DNA of 64,000 nt, from the NCBI GenBank assembly GCA_030152305.1, contig JASKOM010000008.1:1-64000 (forward strand), read 5' to 3'. Source of the DNA: Campylobacterota bacterium (lineage in GTDB: Bacteria > Campylobacterota > Campylobacteria > Campylobacterales > Thiovulaceae). The position numbers and the translations under genes are program-made. The notes beneath the pieces were generated by a model, which made no database searches, had not been told where the DNA came from, and saw only the letters and a program-made list of their open reading frames with translations. This document shows, piece by piece, positions 27,570-35,239 of this stretch. Position 1 is the first letter of the stretch, and each line of letters begins with the position of its first letter.

Positions 27570-28147
27570 GATCGTTCAGCTTTCTTATTTGTATTTACGA
27601 TTTCTCGTTCGAACTTTTTTCTTCTCAAATATGAAAGTTTCTCGACAAATAATTTACCGTCAAGATGATCGATTTCATGTTGAAAAGCAATTGCAATTAT
27701 TCCGTCATAAACTTTTTGAACAGTTTCGCCAAAACGATTTTTATATTTTATTTCGATAGTTTCAGCTCGTTCAACAGTGTCATAATATTGTGGAACACTT
27801 AAACAGCCTTCTTCATATTTAGTTTTGCCATTCAATGCGATAATTTCAGGATTAATAACTTCAATTAAATCTTCAGGCAAATAAACATTTTGTTTTTTCT
27901 CGTTATCGTTTTTATCTCTTTTATTTTGTTCTGAATTTTGATCATCTTCGTCATAAATAGGAATATGAACGATAAATACTCGTTTTGGAATTCCAATTTG
28001 AATAGAAGCAAGACCAACACCATTTTTATCAACCATTGTGTCATGCATATCATTTAATAATTTATGAAGTTCATCGTCGAATTTTTCAACTTCGCTTGAC
28101 CTCATCTTTAACCGTTTATCTGGATAAGTAACAACTTCTTTAATCAT
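27566..28147 (-). CDS. def: Peptide deformylase
   Basis: Removes the formyl group from the initiator methionine. The 193-residue protein has the three motifs GVGLASIQIG, EGCLSVP and QHEIDHLDG with the metal-binding Cys and two His. A hydrophilic insertion of about 25 residues (rich in Asp, Asn, Lys and Gln) lies between motifs 1 and 2, in a surface loop. It sits 2 nt downstream of murE and overlaps mqnE by 4 nt. Confidence 0.96.
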   Translation of the reverse strand: MIKEVVTYPDKRLKMRSSEVEKFDDELHKLLNDMHDTMVDKNGVGLASIQIGIPKRVFIVHIPIYDEDDQNSEQNKRDKNDNEKKQNVYLPEDLIEVINPEIIALNGKTKYEEGCLSVPQYYDTVERAETIEIKYKNRFGETVQKVYDGIIAIAFQHEIDHLDGKLFVEKLSYLRRKKFEREIVNTNKKAERS

Positions 28148-28149
28148 TT

Positions 28150-29451
28150 TTATAATTCCATTTTTAATTTTATTAATTCTCGTGCAATTTCTCGATCATC
28201 AAACGAAAAATATTTATCATAAATAATTTGATACGGTTCGTCGCCTTTGCCGAGAATCATCAAAACACCATTTTCATGATCTAATAAATCTATTCCGCGA
28301 GAAATTGCTTTTTTGCGATCAACGATAATTTCTACATTTTGCATATCTTCGATTCCAGAAACAATTTCGTTAATTATTTGATCAGGATCTTCGTTTCGTG
28401 GATTATCACTCGTCATAATTACATGTTCAGAATAATTTTTTGCAATTTTGCCCATAAGTGGTCGTTTTGTTCGATCGCGGTCGCCACCTGCACCAAAAAC
28501 TGTAACAATTTTTCGATTACTCACGGAACTCAAAACTTGTTCAAAACCGTCAGGTGTGTGAGCAAAATCAACAATAATTAATGGTTCTCGGCTTACACTT
28601 TCCATTCGTCCAGCGACACCGCCGAAGTTTTCAACTTGATCACAAATGTCTCGAAGTGATTTATCAGTTAATAATTTAACAGCACCAATTGCACCTAAAA
28701 TATTATATAAATTAAATAAGCCATATAATTGACTATGAAAATCTTCTGTTTCGCTTTTATATTGCAAAACTCCAGAAACTCCATCTTTTAGCGAATATGC
28801 AAGAGCTTTAAAATTTCCACCATTTTCAACAGAATAAATAAAGCCATTTATAAAATTATATTTAATATATTTATCATCGCTATTAATTAATTTTAATGAT
28901 TCGTCAGCAAAAAAGCTATTTTTGACATTTATATATTCGCCCATAGTTTTATGAAAATCAAGATGATCGCCAGTAATATTCGTATGAATTTTTATTGCAA
29001 AATCCAAAGTTTCAATTCGTTTTTGAACGATTGCATGAGAGCTAACTTCCATTACGAAAAATTGGCAACCGTCATCAACAGCTTGATAAATATGACGGTA
29101 AGTATCTAAAATTGCAGGAGTCGTTAAAGTTCGTTCTTCAATTTGCTTATCATTTATAAAAAATCCGCGAGTTCCTTGAAGTGCAACTTTATAACCTAAG
29201 TCTAGTAAAATAGAATAAATTAACGATGAGGTCGTAGTTTTGCCATTAGTTCCAGTGATTCCGATTATTTTAATTTGAGATAAACCGAATATTTCGCTTA
29301 AGTCTGAAATATCAACTCGACAACAGCAATTTTCACTATTAAAATTTTTATTTTGTGATGAGACAACAAAAGCAGTTTCGTGATCGCAAAATCGCGAATC
29401 ATCCGTTAAATATTTATATTCGTGATTATTTATTTCTATTTTTTTTATCAA
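28150..29451 (-). CDS. murE: UDP-MurNAc-L-Ala-D-Glu ligase (MurE)
   Basis: Adds the third residue, meso-diaminopimelate, to the peptidoglycan stem peptide. The 433-residue protein has the ATP loop GITGTNGKTTTSSLI, VMEVSSHA, the Mur-ligase central domain and DNPRNEDP, the DNPR motif that marks diaminopimelate specificity. The start is TTG at 29451. The N-terminal domain is shorter than in E. coli, as is usual in Campylobacterota. It lies in the nfu-TPR-murE-def-mqnE run, and the nfu-hypothetical-murE order is one I recall from Campylobacter. Confidence 0.95.
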   Translation of the reverse strand: MIKKIEINNHEYKYLTDDSRFCDHETAFVVSSQNKNFNSENCCCRVDISDLSEIFGLSQIKIIGITGTNGKTTTSSLIYSILLDLGYKVALQGTRGFFINDKQIEERTLTTPAILDTYRHIYQAVDDGCQFFVMEVSSHAIVQKRIETLDFAIKIHTNITGDHLDFHKTMGEYINVKNSFFADESLKLINSDDKYIKYNFINGFIYSVENGGNFKALAYSLKDGVSGVLQYKSETEDFHSQLYGLFNLYNILGAIGAVKLLTDKSLRDICDQVENFGGVAGRMESVSREPLIIVDFAHTPDGFEQVLSSVSNRKIVTVFGAGGDRDRTKRPLMGKIAKNYSEHVIMTSDNPRNEDPDQIINEIVSGIEDMQNVEIIVDRKKAISRGIDLLDHENGVLMILGKGDEPYQIIYDKYFSFDDREIARELIKLKMEL

Positions 29452-29462
29452 ATTTGTTACCG

Positions 29463-30041
29463 CTATTGTTTATTTGTTATTTTTTTCTTAATAAAATTAA
29501 GAGTTTTGTCATTTGGAAAAGAGATCATTGCACTTTCAAGATAACTCATGGCGATACCATCAAAACCATAATTTATTAAATTATTTAATAGATCTTTCAG
29601 ATCTTTTTTATTTGTGATAATTATTTTTGTGCTAAAAATAGTATCTTCAAAAGCTCGTTTAAAACCTTTTTCTGGAACAATTAAATCTTTGAATTCAGAA
29701 TAAGTAAGTCCATCGCTATAAATAATTTGAGATTTTATAGCCTCATTTTCTAAGATTTTATTAAATTCAAGACTTTGATTGTCAATCGTATTTAAAATAT
29801 CTTCAACAATATCTTCAGGATTTGGAACCTGATCTCGAATAAATAAATAATAATCATAAAGAGCCTCTCCACCTTTTTCTTTATTCATAACCATTTCAGT
29901 TAAAATAGTTAAAAGTCTGGCTTTACGATTATTTGGATCATGTTCTAAGATTTTAGAATAATTAAAAATAGCTTTTAAATATTGTTCAGCATAATATAGT
30001 TTTTCGGCATCTTGAAACAATATTTGATTTGCCACAGTCAT
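29463..30041 (-). CDS. Conserved TPR-like protein in nfu-murE cluster
   Basis: A 192-residue soluble protein without signal peptide. Residues about 8-60 form a TPR-like helix pair (AEQYLKAIFNYSKILEHDPNNRKARLL), and the C-terminal end has another (DGIAMSYLESAMISFPNDKTLNFIKKK). The middle is acidic. No enzymatic motif is seen. Its place between nfu and murE seems to be kept in related genomes, which suggests a conserved but unnamed role. Confidence 0.65.
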   Translation of the reverse strand: MTVANQILFQDAEKLYYAEQYLKAIFNYSKILEHDPNNRKARLLTILTEMVMNKEKGGEALYDYYLFIRDQVPNPEDIVEDILNTIDNQSLEFNKILENEAIKSQIIYSDGLTYSEFKDLIVPEKGFKRAFEDTIFSTKIIITNKKDLKDLLNNLINYGFDGIAMSYLESAMISFPNDKTLNFIKKKITNKQ

Positions 30042-30100
30042 TTATAAATTCCTTTTATCTTTTTTTTTAAAACAAATAATTAATGCAAAATAAAATTTGA

Positions 30101-30376
30101 TTATAACTTATTTAGTTGATCTTCCATTCCAAAAGGAACATTTATAACTTGCAATTCAGGATGAATATTTAATTTTAAATCTCGTTCTACACCATATTTA
30201 AGTGTGTCGCCACTTCCTGCACAACCAATACAAGCACCTAACAGTTGAACATAAACTTTACCGTTAATGACATCAATAAATCTAACATCTCCGCCATCTA
30301 AAGCCAGTTTAGGTCTAATTTTTTCAATTCTGTTGTTAATAACAGGTTTTAATTCGTTATCTGTAAAAGGAATCAT
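30101..30376 (-). CDS. NifU-like iron-sulfur scaffold (Nfu domain)
   Basis: A 91-residue stand-alone Nfu domain with LALDGGDVRFIDV and the cluster-binding CIGCAGS motif (CxxC), close to the usual length of the family. It likely carries or delivers Fe-S clusters to client proteins such as the ferredoxin oxidoreductase and radical SAM enzymes in this window. It heads the minus-strand run that continues with the TPR-like gene and murE. Confidence 0.92.
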   Translation of the reverse strand: MIPFTDNELKPVINNRIEKIRPKLALDGGDVRFIDVINGKVYVQLLGACIGCAGSGDTLKYGVERDLKLNIHPELQVINVPFGMEDQLNKL

Positions 30377-30529
30377 TTATATAATCTCCAAAAAATATTT
30401 CGGAAATTCTATCAAAAGCCAAACTTAATAGTGATAAATTTAGCTTTTTAATATTTTATTTAAGAATAGAAGAAATAACTAAAAAATATTATCAACTTAC
30501 TAAATTATAATTATTATATTAATTTTTAA

Positions 30530-30548
30530 GTATATGTTATTATGGCAA
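30530..30548 (+). promoter_or_regulatory. Promoter-like 19-mer with extended -10
   Basis: GTATATGTTATTATGGCAA includes TG-T-TATTAT (30535-30543), an extended -10. Exactly the same 19 bases occur at 56437-56455, before the formate dehydrogenase gene. A T-rich stretch lies upstream of each. The transcript from here would start about 90 nt before the coiled-coil gene at 30643. Confidence 0.45.
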
Positions 30549-30642
30549 GAAAATCGCTTAACTGAAGCATAATATTATTTATTTAATAAATATATTGTCT
30601 AGCTTCTTTTTTGATAGAATAATTAAAAGAAAGGATTAATAA

Positions 30643-30873
30643 ATGAACGAAACTGTCGCTGAAATAAATGTTCTTGAGCAAAAAATAGAATTTATGATAA
30701 ATGCTTTTCATAAAATTCACGACGAAAACCAACATCTAAAAAAAGAGTTAGCAATAGCTGAACGGGAATTGAAATTAAAAGATGAGAAAATAAACACATT
30801 AACAGTAGCTTTACAAAATAAAGATGCAGAACTTCAATCTATGATAACTAAACTAGATAAAATTTTAGTTTGA
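30643..30873 (+). CDS. Small coiled-coil protein
   Basis: A 76-residue protein predicted to be one continuous coiled coil with heptad spacing (VLEQKIEFMINAFHKI and ELKLKDEKINTLTVAL). It resembles ZapB-type cell-division accessory proteins in size and shape, but coiled coils are poor evidence of function. A good AAAGGA ribosome site precedes the ATG. It is alone between divergent nfu and the non-coding region that follows. Confidence 0.7.
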   Translation: MNETVAEINVLEQKIEFMINAFHKIHDENQHLKKELAIAERELKLKDEKINTLTVALQNKDAELQSMITKLDKILV

Positions 30874-31094
30874 ATGGAGGTTAGTTTTTACTAGTATATA
30901 TCACATACTTTTATAATTCATTCGTTCAGTATCGATATGGCAAGTGCTATTTTTAATTAAATATTAAACACTTTGTGAAAAATATTACAAACTATTTTTT
31001 ATTTAATAATTTATATTCACATAGTGTTTTTATTAATTATTAAATTTCAGCGATAGCTATATAAAGACAATAAAACAAAAAAAATAGATGAGGT
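30874..31094. other. Non-coding A/T-rich stretch
   Basis: Together with the structured element at 31095-31156 this makes a 349-bp gap. It contains no ORF. A possible -10 (GCTATATAAAG) lies near 31055-31065, which could start a transcript containing the structured element. It ends with one GATGAGGT octamer at 31087-31094, the only copy clearly outside a gene. Confidence 0.5.
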
Positions 31095-31156
31095 GCTTTT
31101 AAATAAAAAATTTAAAAGCTTTGGGAGATTTCCCCGAGGTTAAAAACTCGTAGTTA
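31095..31156 (+). ncRNA. Candidate structured RNA element, copy A
   Basis: Three consecutive stems: P1 GCTTTTAAAT/ATTTAAAAGC (31095-31104 with 31110-31119), P2 GGGA/TCCC (31123-31126 with 31131-31134) and P3 CGAG/CTCG (31135-31138 with 31147-31150), then AGTTA. The same core and stem layout occurs on the minus strand before nusA (38920-38977). P1 differs between the copies at two base pairs and still pairs. It lies 67 nt before the gene at 31223. It could be a leader element, riboswitch or small RNA; no known class was recognised. Confidence 0.6.
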
Positions 31157-31222
31157 TACATGTGTTATTAATACAAATTAGTATCAGATCGTAGTCGTTA
31201 AGAAAATTAAATTGGTAGATAA

Positions 31223-31435
31223 ATGACAAAAATAAAAATGAAAGTCAATGGTAAAATTTTTAATCTAGAAATAGAAGACGGTTTTGCAAATTATCTTAAA
31301 GGGGATCTTGTTAAGTTTTCACTAAATCGAGATACAACAAGTATAAAAGATCTTGTAGGTGCATATGTTAGTAAAAGTTTTGAACTTTATGAAGTATCTC
31401 AAAAGCTTCAAACTTTAAATCAAAAATTATCATAA
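31223..31435 (+). CDS. Small protein of unknown function
   Basis: A 70-residue soluble protein, beginning with a beta-rich part (KIKMKVNGKIFNLEIEDGF) and ending in a helix (SKSFELYEVSQKLQTLNQKL). No family is recognised with confidence. The ribosome site is weak. It lies downstream of the candidate RNA element and 33 nt before the pseudopilin gene, and may be co-transcribed with it. Confidence 0.6.
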   Translation: MTKIKMKVNGKIFNLEIEDGFANYLKGDLVKFSLNRDTTSIKDLVGAYVSKSFELYEVSQKLQTLNQKLS

Positions 31436-31468
31436 AAAAATTTAAATTTATTAATCGGAGAATTTATT

Positions 31469-31996
31469 ATGTTTCGTTCAGCATTTAGTATGATTGAGCT
31501 TGTTTTCGTTATCGTTATTCTTGGCATTATGGCCGCGGTTGCAGTTCCAAAATTTGCAAGTATTCAAGATGAAGCTTTGATTTCAAATGAAAAACAAACA
31601 ATAACAGTAGCTCGTCAAGGCATTGCTACTTTATACGGCAAAAGATTAGTTCGTGGTTCTGAATTTAATATCACTTTAACAGATGATACAGGTGCAGAAT
31701 ATAGCTCAAAAGTATATTTTAGTTCTAAATATTATCCAGTAACTTTGGATGTTAAATCAGCAACTGGTTCAACAGACAACAATGTTACATCAACAGGTCG
31801 AGGAACTAAATTAGCTTTAGCTCTTGTTGTTGAACCTGAATCTTTAGCTGATTGGAATAGTTCTTGTTCAAGCCAACTTTGTAGTTACACTGGTCCAGCA
31901 TCAAATGTTATCACAGATGGCAATGCTGAAATATCATTAAAAAATGGTGATTACTGGGAATACAACAACGATACAGGAAAAATTCTTTTACAGTAA
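31469..31996 (+). CDS. Type II/IV prepilin-like protein
   Basis: A 175-residue prepilin with a five-residue leader, MFRSA, followed by FSMIELVFVIVILGIMAAVA. Glu5 of the mature chain is present. The residue before the cleavage site is Ala rather than Gly, which is often seen in this phylum. The C-terminal part is a beta-rich head with a Cys pair (CSSQLC). It may be a pseudopilin of a secretion or DNA-uptake system, or a minor pilin. No assembly ATPase or secretin is nearby. A good CGGAG ribosome site precedes the ATG. Confidence 0.85.
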   Translation: MFRSAFSMIELVFVIVILGIMAAVAVPKFASIQDEALISNEKQTITVARQGIATLYGKRLVRGSEFNITLTDDTGAEYSSKVYFSSKYYPVTLDVKSATGSTDNNVTSTGRGTKLALALVVEPESLADWNSSCSSQLCSYTGPASNVITDGNAEISLKNGDYWEYNNDTGKILLQ

Positions 31997-32024
31997 TAAT
32001 TTTTAATTATAAAAATTAACACAT

Positions 32025-32053
32025 AATTCCCTTAGCTTTTGTTCAAGGGAATT
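32025..32053. terminator. Hairpin terminator after pseudopilin gene
   Basis: AATTCCCTT pairs with AAGGGAATT around an 11-nt loop, 29 nt after the pseudopilin stop. Its loop sequence (AGCTTTTG) is also found in the hairpin after amtB. Confidence 0.65.
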
Positions 32054-32133
32054 ACAAATTCAAAATCTCTTTTTTTGTAAGTCTTATTTTAATTAATATA
32101 TTAAATTTATTTGTTTGTTAACAGTGGAGAATC

Positions 32134-32164
32134 AAACACTCACTTGTTATATTTGTGAGTGTTT
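32134..32164. terminator. Strong hairpin terminator between convergent genes
   Basis: AAACACTCAC pairs with GTGAGTGTTT (10 bp) and is followed by TTTAT on the plus strand. It lies 32 nt beyond the korC stop, so it may serve the kor operon on the other strand as well. Confidence 0.75.
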
Positions 32165-32195
32165 TTATATTTAGGAGTGATTAGTTATTAGTTAA

Positions 32196-32747
32196 TTATT
32201 TTGCCATTGCTTCTCGAGCATATTTTTCACCAAGTTCAAAAGCTTTTTTATTCACATCTCGAACTTTTGCAGGAACTTTAGAAATCATCGTATTAAATAA
32301 TAAATCTCGATCAAGTGGATTCAAAAAAGTTTGTGTTACAGCAAGAGCCACGACTGATTGAGTAATAACATTCCCAACTTCCTCTTTTGCAATTGTTATA
32401 ACTGGAATTTCATGAATTTTCCATTTTGTTCTATCTTCGTCAGTAGGTTTGACTAAATTCGGATCAACTACAATTGTGCCACCTAATTTAACACCACTTT
32501 TAAATTGTTGATACGAAACATTTGCTGTTGAAAGCATAAATTCGATTTCACCGTCATTTGCATATGGATATAAAATTTCTTCGTCGTCTAATAAAATATC
32601 AACAACAGTTGCACCACCTCGAACTTGAGATGTGTAAGTTGCTGCTTTTACTCCGTAGCCACCAGCTTTAATTTTTGCTGCTCCAAAAATTTCACCTGCC
32701 AATAAAACACCTTGACCACCAACACCTGTAAATCTAATTTGAATCAT
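32196..32747 (-). CDS. korC: 2-oxoglutarate:acceptor oxidoreductase, gamma subunit
   Basis: The 183-residue gamma subunit has the typical start IRFTGVGGQGVLLAGEIFG and SQVRGGATVVDILL. It is the last gene of the four-gene complex that oxidises 2-oxoglutarate to succinyl-CoA and reduces ferredoxin or flavodoxin, replacing the 2-oxoglutarate dehydrogenase complex in Campylobacterota. It starts 12 nt after korB. In Campylobacter the same order is named oorDABC. Confidence 0.94.
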   Translation of the reverse strand: MIQIRFTGVGGQGVLLAGEIFGAAKIKAGGYGVKAATYTSQVRGGATVVDILLDDEEILYPYANDGEIEFMLSTANVSYQQFKSGVKLGGTIVVDPNLVKPTDEDRTKWKIHEIPVITIAKEEVGNVITQSVVALAVTQTFLNPLDRDLLFNTMISKVPAKVRDVNKKAFELGEKYAREAMAK

Positions 32748-32759
32748 ATTTTTAATTCC

Positions 32760-33593
32760 TTATTTTAAATTTCGAACAAGTGTATGTTTTTGAGCTGCTT
32801 CGATAACTTTATCATAAGCATCGCAATATTCAACTTGTGTTGTATCGTGATGAAGAATTCCTGTTGGGAATTTGCCTTGTCGCTCTTCAGCTGTCATTTT
32901 GTCAAATTTAGTTTTAGAAACAGTGATTTCATCGATCCAATTTAAATTTTCCATTGCTGAAGCCATTTTATTTTTTCTACCTAAATTAACATGACAATTC
33001 GAGAAAATATCAAAAAACGAGAAACCTCTATGTTTAAAGCCTTCGACAAATACTTTTTCTAATTTTTTAGGATCAAGAACAGTTTCTCGAGCTACGAAAG
33101 TTGCACCAGCGGCTTTGCCTAATTCACAAGCATCAAAAGTCGGATCGATATTATCATATTGAGTCGTAACTGTCCACATTCCTTTTGGAGTTGTTGGTGA
33201 AACTTGCGAATTTGTTAAACCATAAATAAAATTATTAATAATAATAAAATTTAGGTCTATATTTCGTCTTGCTCCATGAATCGTATGATTTCCACCGATT
33301 GCGAGAGCATCGCCATCACCAGCAACAACGATAACATGTTTATCAGGATGAGCTAATTTAATACCAGTTGCATAAGCAATAGTTCGTCCGTGAGTTGTAT
33401 GAACAGTATTTGCATTAATATAAGACGAAAATCTGCCTGAACAACCAATACCAGAAACAACGGCAACATCATTCATGTTCCATTCAAGTTTTTCAATTGC
33501 TCGAAGAACTGCTTTCATGATAATTCCATCGCCACAACCCCAACACCATAAAGTCGTTGTAGTTCTTAAATATTTTTCATAATCAAAAGCCAT
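32760..33593 (-). CDS. korB: 2-oxoglutarate:acceptor oxidoreductase, beta subunit
   Basis: The thiamine-diphosphate-binding subunit (277 residues). It shows WCWGCGDGI, SGIGCSGRFSSY, HGRTIAYATGIK and the ThDP motif VVAGDGDALAIGGNH, followed by NNFIYGLTNSQVSPT. It adjoins korA directly, with 1 nt between stop and start. Its length and motifs are normal for the family. Confidence 0.95.
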   Translation of the reverse strand: MAFDYEKYLRTTTTLWCWGCGDGIIMKAVLRAIEKLEWNMNDVAVVSGIGCSGRFSSYINANTVHTTHGRTIAYATGIKLAHPDKHVIVVAGDGDALAIGGNHTIHGARRNIDLNFIIINNFIYGLTNSQVSPTTPKGMWTVTTQYDNIDPTFDACELGKAAGATFVARETVLDPKKLEKVFVEGFKHRGFSFFDIFSNCHVNLGRKNKMASAMENLNWIDEITVSKTKFDKMTAEERQGKFPTGILHHDTTQVEYCDAYDKVIEAAQKHTLVRNLK

Positions 33594-33594
33594 C

Positions 33595-34725
33595 TTAGAA
33601 TGCCCCTTTCACTTTTTCGATAATTTCAGCTGGTGAAATTGGTCGTCCATTTGCTTTAAACAAAGTTACGAAATCTCGTTTCATAACTCGTTCAATTTCT
33701 TGCGAATATTGACCCATATTTAATTCTGTTACTAAAATTTTATTAAATTTTTTACCGATTTCAGCTAGTTTTGTAGCTGGACTTGGCCATAAAGTAATTG
33801 GTCTGAACATACCGATTTTGCGACCTTCTTTTCGTAATCGATTAACGGCATCACGAGCTGATCGCGATAAAGAACCATAAGCGATAATTACCTCATCGGC
33901 ATCATCTAATTTATATTCTTCGAAACTATCGATTTCATCTTGATGAGCATCAACTTTATTTAAAAGTCGTTCGATTAATAATTGACAAGCAACAGCATCT
34001 TCAGTTGGGAAACCAATTGGATTATGATGAAGACCAGTAATATGATATTTATAGCCTTTAAACATTGGATTTAAAACGGCTGGTTGATCTTGTGGAACAT
34101 CATAAGGTCGATAATCTTTAGGTTCGCCTGTAAAAACTTTTCGATCTATTATATTTTTTTGAACTTCTTCTAAATCAGGTAAAACAGCTTTTCCGTGCAT
34201 ATGACCTAATGTTTCATCTAATAAAACGAAAACAGGTTGCATAAATCGTTCAGCTAAATTAAAAGCTCTAACTGTTTCAGTGTAACTTTCTTCTAATGAA
34301 CCTGGGCAAACAGCAATAGTTCGAACATCGCCGTGAGTTGGATTTTTAACTTGAAGAACATCACCTTGTTGAACACGAGTAGGAAGACCTGTTGAAGGAC
34401 CACCTCGCATAACATCAACGATAACAAGAGGAACTTCTGACATTTGAGCAAGACCAATTTGTTCAGCTTTTAACGAAATGCCTGGTCCTGAAGTTGCAGT
34501 CATAGATTTTACACCACTCATAGATGCACCTAATGCAACTGAAATACCTGCGATTTCATCTTCCATTTGAATAAATTTGCCACCAACTTCAGGTAAAAGT
34601 TCGCTCATATCATGAGCTACTTCACTACTTGGAGTAATTGGATAACCACCAAAAAACTTGCAACCTGCATCAATTGCTGCATGTGCTGCAAGACTATTGC
34701 CACTTGAAATAACTTCTCTAGCCAT
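33595..34725 (-). CDS. korA: 2-oxoglutarate:acceptor oxidoreductase, alpha subunit
   Basis: The 376-residue alpha subunit begins ISSGNSLAAHAAIDAGC, with GYPITPSSE, QMEDEIAGISVALGAS and TSGPGISLKAEQIGLA, the conserved blocks of the family. It ends with the acceptor-side domain (GMFRPITLWP). The ribosome site is AGGAG. It follows korD by 8 nt. One GATGAGGT octamer encodes its Asp-Glu-Val. Confidence 0.95.
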   Translation of the reverse strand: MAREVISSGNSLAAHAAIDAGCKFFGGYPITPSSEVAHDMSELLPEVGGKFIQMEDEIAGISVALGASMSGVKSMTATSGPGISLKAEQIGLAQMSEVPLVIVDVMRGGPSTGLPTRVQQGDVLQVKNPTHGDVRTIAVCPGSLEESYTETVRAFNLAERFMQPVFVLLDETLGHMHGKAVLPDLEEVQKNIIDRKVFTGEPKDYRPYDVPQDQPAVLNPMFKGYKYHITGLHHNPIGFPTEDAVACQLLIERLLNKVDAHQDEIDSFEEYKLDDADEVIIAYGSLSRSARDAVNRLRKEGRKIGMFRPITLWPSPATKLAEIGKKFNKILVTELNMGQYSQEIERVMKRDFVTLFKANGRPISPAEIIEKVKGAF

Positions 34726-34733
34726 GTTTTCTC

Positions 34734-35051
34734 CTAATTACCTAAATACATATAATTATTAGCTTTAATTTTTTCTTGTCTAGCTTTTGCATCATCATTT
34801 AATTTAGCAAATTTAAATTCGCTTTTATCAGCTACATAAATAGCGAAATCTGGACAATGTAATTCACAATCGGAACAGCCAATACATGAATCAGGATAAT
34901 CAACTTGAACCATTGCTCCAAGTGTAGATGTTTTATCATAATGCATACTTAAAACACCAGCTGGGCATACTGAAACACAAACATCACAAGCTTTGCATTT
35001 TGTATGATCAACCCAAACAGGAGTATTTTCTGGAGCTTTTTTTAATGCCAT
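34734..35051 (-). CDS. korD: 2-oxoglutarate:acceptor oxidoreductase, delta subunit (ferredoxin-like)
   Basis: A 105-residue protein with two 4Fe-4S motifs, CKACDVCVSVCPAG and CIGCSDCELHCP. It passes electrons from the catalytic subunits. It is the first gene of the kor operon, with a GAGGGG ribosome site. A perfect 10-bp inverted repeat sits 39-65 nt upstream of its ATG. Confidence 0.94.
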   Translation of the reverse strand: MALKKAPENTPVWVDHTKCKACDVCVSVCPAGVLSMHYDKTSTLGAMVQVDYPDSCIGCSDCELHCPDFAIYVADKSEFKFAKLNDDAKARQEKIKANNYMYLGN

Positions 35052-35089
35052 TTGTTTCCCCTCGAAGATTCTGTTTATATTATTAATAT

Positions 35090-35116
35090 ATATATTTGTG
35101 AATAATACAAATATAT
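35090..35116. promoter_or_regulatory. Perfect inverted repeat upstream of the kor operon, candidate operator
   Basis: ATATATTTGT, a 7-nt spacer, then ACAAATATAT: 10-bp arms with no mismatch. It lies within the expected promoter region of korDABC. It has no G/C-rich stem and no T-run, so a terminator for the upstream permease is less likely than a protein-binding site. Confidence 0.45.
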
Positions 35117-35239
35117 GCTTAATTCATTTCAGTAGAATATCAAAGTTAAAATAAATTTTCTAAACATTTGAGAAAATATAGTTTTGTGTGTTACTATAAG
35201 ATACATAGGTTGTTATTTTTTAGCAAAAACGATTATAAA

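Noticed and set aside
30544..30557. Sigma-54-like GG-N10-GC before the coiled-coil gene
   Set aside because: The -12 part is TCGC rather than TTGC, and the second copy of the same 19-mer at 56437 lacks the GC, so an extended -10 is the better reading.
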